From Alphaproteobacteria bacterium (lineage in GTDB: Bacteria; Pseudomonadota; Alphaproteobacteria; Rhodobacterales; Rhodobacteraceae), in contig JAUIBL010000033.1 in NCBI GenBank assembly GCA_030428355.1, positions 1 through 36,673 on the forward strand: a DNA stretch of 36,673 nucleotides, written 5' to 3'. The position numbers were made by a program, and so were the translations under genes. Shown here in pieces: positions 33,379 through 36,673 of this stretch (its first letter is position 1; the number at the start of each line of letters is the position of its first letter). A model generated the notes under the pieces. The model did not search any database. It worked only from the letters and a program-made list of their open reading frames with translations, and had not been told where the DNA came from.

Positions 33379-33554
33379 GGCGGTGGTCCAGTCCGTGAAA
33401 GGGATACGGACTAAACGGGCCAGCTTCGGATTTCCGTCGCTCTTCTGTGACGCATGACTGCGCATGTCCTGTGCGCCTTTGCACATCAAAGACACCCCCC
33501 GGCATTGGTCGAGGCACGAGTCCGGGACGACACTAAACGCCCCGCCTATGAAAC

Positions 33555-34988
33555 TCAGATCTCCATCGCGTCCGTCAATCCGCTGTCTTCCAGATCCCAC
33601 CGCGCCGACCAGCGACGGTTCCGGCGCTCGAGGATCAGGGAATTGCGCTCTGCGATATAACGACGGGTGTGCCCCGGCAGGCAGGCGACACGGATCGGAT
33701 GTTCGGGCAACGGGTCTTCGCCCAACCACGCAAGCACGCCAAGAAACCGCGCCCAGGCCTTGGGCGGTGCCCGATGCGCGACACCGGACGCCACCAGTTG
33801 ATTGAGATGCAACCCGTCTCCAAGCTCCATCACGGCGCGGGTCGCAAGATGGATTTCCCCCGAGATTGCCGTGATGTCGTGCCCGTCCCGACGGGCAAGG
33901 TCACGCACCAGACGCAACATCCGCCGCCACTCGTCACGATGTGCGCGGCTTTGCCATTGGTCGCGCAAATCATCCTCGTATTTCTGCATGCGAGGGATCA
34001 GCACCATGATCGTCTCGAGCAGCGACAGCCGTGGTCCCAACAGCGGCACGCTCGACATCAGCAGGGTGTGGCCCTGAACCCGCAGCCCCGCCTCGGCCTC
34101 GAGCATCGCCCAGCCGCCAGGCCCCATGATCTGACGCCGTGTCCGTTCGCTGCGCAGATCCGGCGCAAGAATGCGGAACTCCGGCCCATGAACGGCCCAC
34201 CCCAGATGCCGCCCCGCGCGATCGGCAAACCGTGCGGGCAAATCGCCATCGGTCGCCGCGTGCTGAAAGACAAGGGCACTGTCCCGCGCAACCGCGAACA
34301 GGGTCTGCCCCACCGGCGAATAGGTGCGCGACCGTTTGAGAGACCCCCACCCGTCGCAGATGTCGTGGTCGTCCCATTGCATGAGCGACGGCACCCGCGC
34401 CGCCAGCCAGGCGAATTCGGGTGCGGCATAAAGAGCGACATAGCGTTCGACAAACCGTTCCCTCAGATGATGCCCAAGGTCGTCCAGATCGGCCCGCGCG
34501 GGATCGCGCGGTATGCGCTCCGGCCAATCATGACTAAGGGCGTGGCCTTCCGTCACCTCATCTGCATAGACCTGATCTCCGCCGTACAGCATCAGCGCGA
34601 AAGGCCTGCGCTGATGCTCTTGCCTCAGCCTGTCCCACATCGCGTTGCGCTCCGAGCCTTCGCGCTCCATGTCGCCGGTCTCTTCGCCATTACACGACAC
34701 ATAGGCAAAGCGAAGGTCCCGCGTCAGATCGCTGGCCACCTCGTAGCGTGTGCCGTTCCAGCGATATTCCGAACCCCGATCCGCCCCAAACCGGTACCGC
34801 GCGCGCCACACCGTCACCCTGTCGTACTCGGCCAACAGATCGAACCGCGCCTCCCCATCCGACGTCTCAATCGGCGGCACCATCGCACCCTTTGCGGCGA
34901 TGACCAAAGCCGACAGGACCATCCGCCCATCGGCGATGTCGTCGAGAAACAGAATGGGGCCAACGGGAAACAAAATCGGACTGCTCAT
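33555..34988 (-). CDS. PhoD-like metallophosphatase/phosphodiesterase
   Basis: The product has 477 aa with no signal peptide, so it is probably cytoplasmic or exported by an unseen route. Metal-site motifs of the PhoD group are present: FAYVSCNGE, LMLYGGDQVYADE (about 132-144), SLMQWDDHDICDGWG (about 196-210) and ITAISGEIHLATRAV (about 375-389). The N-terminal beta region resembles the domain that precedes PhoD catalytic domains. It could hydrolyse phosphodiesters or alkaline phosphate esters. The family also includes proteins of unknown substrate. It is divergent from the membrane protein gene at 35132. Confidence 0.82.
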   Translation of the reverse strand: MSSPILFPVGPILFLDDIADGRMVLSALVIAAKGAMVPPIETSDGEARFDLLAEYDRVTVWRARYRFGADRGSEYRWNGTRYEVASDLTRDLRFAYVSCNGEETGDMEREGSERNAMWDRLRQEHQRRPFALMLYGGDQVYADEVTEGHALSHDWPERIPRDPARADLDDLGHHLRERFVERYVALYAAPEFAWLAARVPSLMQWDDHDICDGWGSLKRSRTYSPVGQTLFAVARDSALVFQHAATDGDLPARFADRAGRHLGWAVHGPEFRILAPDLRSERTRRQIMGPGGWAMLEAEAGLRVQGHTLLMSSVPLLGPRLSLLETIMVLIPRMQKYEDDLRDQWQSRAHRDEWRRMLRLVRDLARRDGHDITAISGEIHLATRAVMELGDGLHLNQLVASGVAHRAPPKAWARFLGVLAWLGEDPLPEHPIRVACLPGHTRRYIAERNSLILERRNRRWSARWDLEDSGLTDAMEI

Positions 34989-35131
34989 CGACCTGAGCTA
35001 GGGCGGCGCGGCGTTCGTTGCAATCGCCTGCGCGACGCGACTTGCGCTTGGACCGCGGTGTGCCCATCTCTGTGCGGACCACCAGACCATCGACGCCGTT
35101 GCCTGAACCGTTCATCCGAAAGGGACAAGAG

Positions 35132-35959
35132 ATGACCGTCATGCCCGCCCCTGCCCCTGCGCGGAACCGCGACGCGGAGCTGGTCCGGGACTTTGTAGGT
35201 CGACATTTCTCGTGGCGCGGTTCCTGCCGCTTGCACCGGGCGTCTCTTGGTCGCGATCTTTTGCGGGCACCGGTCAATGTGGGGCTGGCACCGATCTTTC
35301 TGGTCGTGCGGCTGACCGCCATGCTGCTCTCGGTGCTGCGTCTGAAACGCGCGGGCCGCTGGCTTGCGACGCGGCGGATTCTTCTGCGATCCGACGCCTC
35401 CCGCGCGGTCGAGCATGCGGTGATCCATGACCTCCTGCCCGCCCGGGCAAGGCACCATCCCGCGATCCCGCCAGCGCAGGCACGGCTGGTCGAGGACTAT
35501 GTCGGCACCCGGTCCGCCATCGCCGAAATCGTGACGACGCTTCTGGTCCTCGGCATCGGTCTCCTGACGTTCCGGGCCGCGACCCCCGGCGTGCTGTCGC
35601 TGGCGCCGCTTGTCTCGGACCGCGCCGCCTTCGACATGGCCGTCGCCGCGTTTCCGCTGGGCGAAGGTCTGGGCTGGGCATGGTACAGCGTTTTTCCCCA
35701 CGATCTGCCGGGCTGGTTCATCGCGGCCGTGGCGCTGGGTCTGGTGATGTCGGCCTCCGTGGTGTCCACATTCGCCGGTGTCGTGGCCGATCCGATCCAG
35801 GCGGCCTTGGGCATTCACCAACGCCGATTGATGCGGCTTCTCGCGCGGTTGGATGCGATGGAGGATCAGCTCCCCGCCGTGGAACCAGAGCATCTTCTGG
35901 CCCGACTTGCCGACCTCTCGGACGCCGCGATGGCCGTTTTCCGGGCGCTCAGGTCCTGA
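35132..35959 (+). CDS. Unrecognised membrane protein (DUF6635-like), conserved in Rhodobacterales
   Basis: The product has 275 aa. A basic N-terminal part (DAELVRDFVGRHFSWRGSCR) is followed by about four hydrophobic segments (near 50-72, 130-152, 190-210, and a weaker one). The C-terminal 60 residues are soluble and helical with Leu and Glu (MRLLARLDAMEDQLPAVEPE). The ATG at 35132 is preferred for its upstream GGGACAAGAG. The longer frame from 35018 overlaps the divergent promoter region. I am not certain of the family. No enzymatic motif is seen and its neighbours give no functional hint. Confidence 0.7.
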   Translation: MTVMPAPAPARNRDAELVRDFVGRHFSWRGSCRLHRASLGRDLLRAPVNVGLAPIFLVVRLTAMLLSVLRLKRAGRWLATRRILLRSDASRAVEHAVIHDLLPARARHHPAIPPAQARLVEDYVGTRSAIAEIVTTLLVLGIGLLTFRAATPGVLSLAPLVSDRAAFDMAVAAFPLGEGLGWAWYSVFPHDLPGWFIAAVALGLVMSASVVSTFAGVVADPIQAALGIHQRRLMRLLARLDAMEDQLPAVEPEHLLARLADLSDAAMAVFRALRS

Positions 35960-35988
35960 CTGCCCGCTAGGCAGAGGTCAGTTAGGAC
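35953..35988 (+). terminator. Possible stem-loop terminator after the membrane protein gene
   Basis: CTGAC (35956-35960) and GTCAG (35977-35981) pair around an inner GCC/GGC stem, and outer GTCC/GGAC can extend it. It overlaps the stop codon. There is no U-tract, so termination is uncertain. Confidence 0.35.
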
Positions 35989-36549
35989 AGCAGGGTCGCA
36001 GGAGATACAAACGAGTCAGCATAATGCGCGGGTTTATGGCGCACCCGAGAGGATGTCCCGTGTTGGTTCCTATTCTTCGTCCGTGTTTCGATCTGGACGC
36101 TGTCTAGGAATGCTTACGGGGTTTGGTTCCGGGTTCAGGCACAAATTCGGCACAGACAAGCTTCGTGCATCAGCAAAACAAGGCCTACCAGTTCCGTGGA
36201 ATCTAGGTCAATAGGCCCGCGATGTTCTACGATTTGTACTACGGTCCACGGATGGGGGCTTTCGTGGTCGATCACGGAATATCCTAATCAGGGTGCCGTG
36301 AATGGGTATGCCTCTCAGGAGTCCTCAGAGAGTCGTACAGGGCCGTCTAAGCCGTCCTAGTGGGTTACCATCTGAATAGCCCAGAAGCCTCAGTATGAGT
36401 CTGTCAGGACTCCTCCGTGGCCCTGCCAACCAGCTCCGTGGAAAGGGGTATGAACGGATATCCACCCGTGCTGGGATAACCAATGTGCAAGGGCCTATTT
36501 GGCCTCCACCGTTGAGTCACACAGTCGCTTTAGGATCGCCCTAGAGGGG
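35989..36549. other. Gene-poor, less GC-rich stretch next to the IS
   Basis: About 560 bp have frequent stops in all frames and visibly lower GC content than the rest of the window. I see no tRNA, no recognised transposase remnant and no good ribosome binding sites. An imperfect palindrome CTCTCAGGAGTCCTCAGAG lies near 36310-36332. It may be decayed DNA or a foreign segment. Confidence 0.6.
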
Positions 36550-36673
36550 TGGAAACGGCGGTGCGAAATTAGGCCACGGTAGCGGCGGGATAGTCTCGCT
36601 GCGGGCGGAGTAAAATCCTGCCACTTTTCCCTTCTTGCAGCGGCAGGGAGGGCGGGGAGATCTATACCGTGGA
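36550..36673 (+). mobile_element. Left end of an IS21-family element leading into istA (partial)
   Basis: TGGAAACGGCGG at 36550 begins an imperfect inverted copy of the window's left-edge terminus, followed by GAAATTAGGCCAC (36565-36577). A second repeat, GGCGGAGTAAAATCCTGCCAC, lies at 36604-36624. A purine-rich GGGAGGGCGGGGAGA precedes GTG at 36669, a plausible istA start. Only two codons are visible, so the transposase itself is inferred from the terminal repeats. Confidence 0.65.

Noticed and set aside
36310..36420. AGGAGTCCT and AGGACTCC repeats as a structured RNA or attachment site
   Set aside because: The palindrome is short and imperfect and no surrounding gene or second copy supports a specific role.
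1..36673. tRNA, rRNA or CRISPR arrays
   Set aside because: No cloverleaf-type sequence, rRNA-like stretch or regularly spaced identical repeat was seen on reading both strands.

Overview
The window looks like the chromosome or a large replicon of a GC-rich alphaproteobacterium, most likely a Rhodobacterales (Roseobacter-type) bacterium. The reasons are the high GC content with GC-rich third codon positions, three tripartite TRAP transporters in 31 kb, GntR/FCD, RpiR and LysR regulators each beside a transporter, and long chains of genes whose stop and start codons overlap. No rRNA, tRNA, CRISPR array or replication gene was found. This is a judgement from the sequence alone.

Layout. (1) 1-125 is the end of an IS21-type insertion sequence, inserted into the 3' end of a TRAP large-permease gene. 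(2) 109-2919 (minus) is TRAP system 1 (dctP-dctQ-dctM), divergent from a GntR/FCD regulator (3024-3725) across a TTGTATACAA palindrome. (3) 3950-6693 (minus) encodes a Kef-type cation/proton antiporter with an RCK domain and a tandem universal stress protein. (4) 7036-11420 (plus) is a compact operon: a His-containing anchored periplasmic protein, an ABC ATPase, an FtsX/MacB-type permease, a DUF4198 (NikK-like) protein, a small NikL-like protein, and a ZnuA-like protein that has lost most of the usual metal ligands. It is probably a periplasmic metal-handling system. (5) 11483-17542 (plus) has an RpiR-type regulator, TRAP system 2, an Asp/Glu-racemase-like protein and an ATZ/TRZ-type amidohydrolase. 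(6) 17640-27883 (plus) has a GntR/FCD regulator, a perfect 20-bp palindrome, a spermidine/putrescine-type ABC importer whose ATPase gene carries an in-frame TAG, then a PuuE-type deacetylase-fold hydrolase, an amidase, a second racemase-like protein, a D-hydantoinase-type amidohydrolase and an M20 carbamoylase-type hydrolase. (7) 27972-31631 (minus) is TRAP system 3 with a translationally coupled alpha/beta hydrolase, divergent from a LysR regulator (31840-32724). (8) 32764-35959 holds an MsrQ/YedZ-like haem membrane protein, a PhoD-like phosphatase and an unrecognised membrane protein. (9) 35960-36549 is a gene-poor, less GC-rich stretch. (10) 36550-36673 is another IS21-type end leading into istA.

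How the genes work together. Regions 5 and 6 read as two linked import-and-hydrolysis modules for a cyclic amide or ureide (hydantoin, pyrimidine or purine-derived ring). Each has its own transporter, regulator, metal-dependent ring amidohydrolase and Asp/Glu-racemase-like protein. Both racemase-like proteins lack the two catalytic cysteines of hydantoin racemases, so their role is open. The substrate cannot be read from the sequence. The TAG codon just after Walker A suggests that ABC import in region 6 is broken in this strain unless the codon is suppressed or is a sequencing error. Region 4 is the other candidate for an under-described system.
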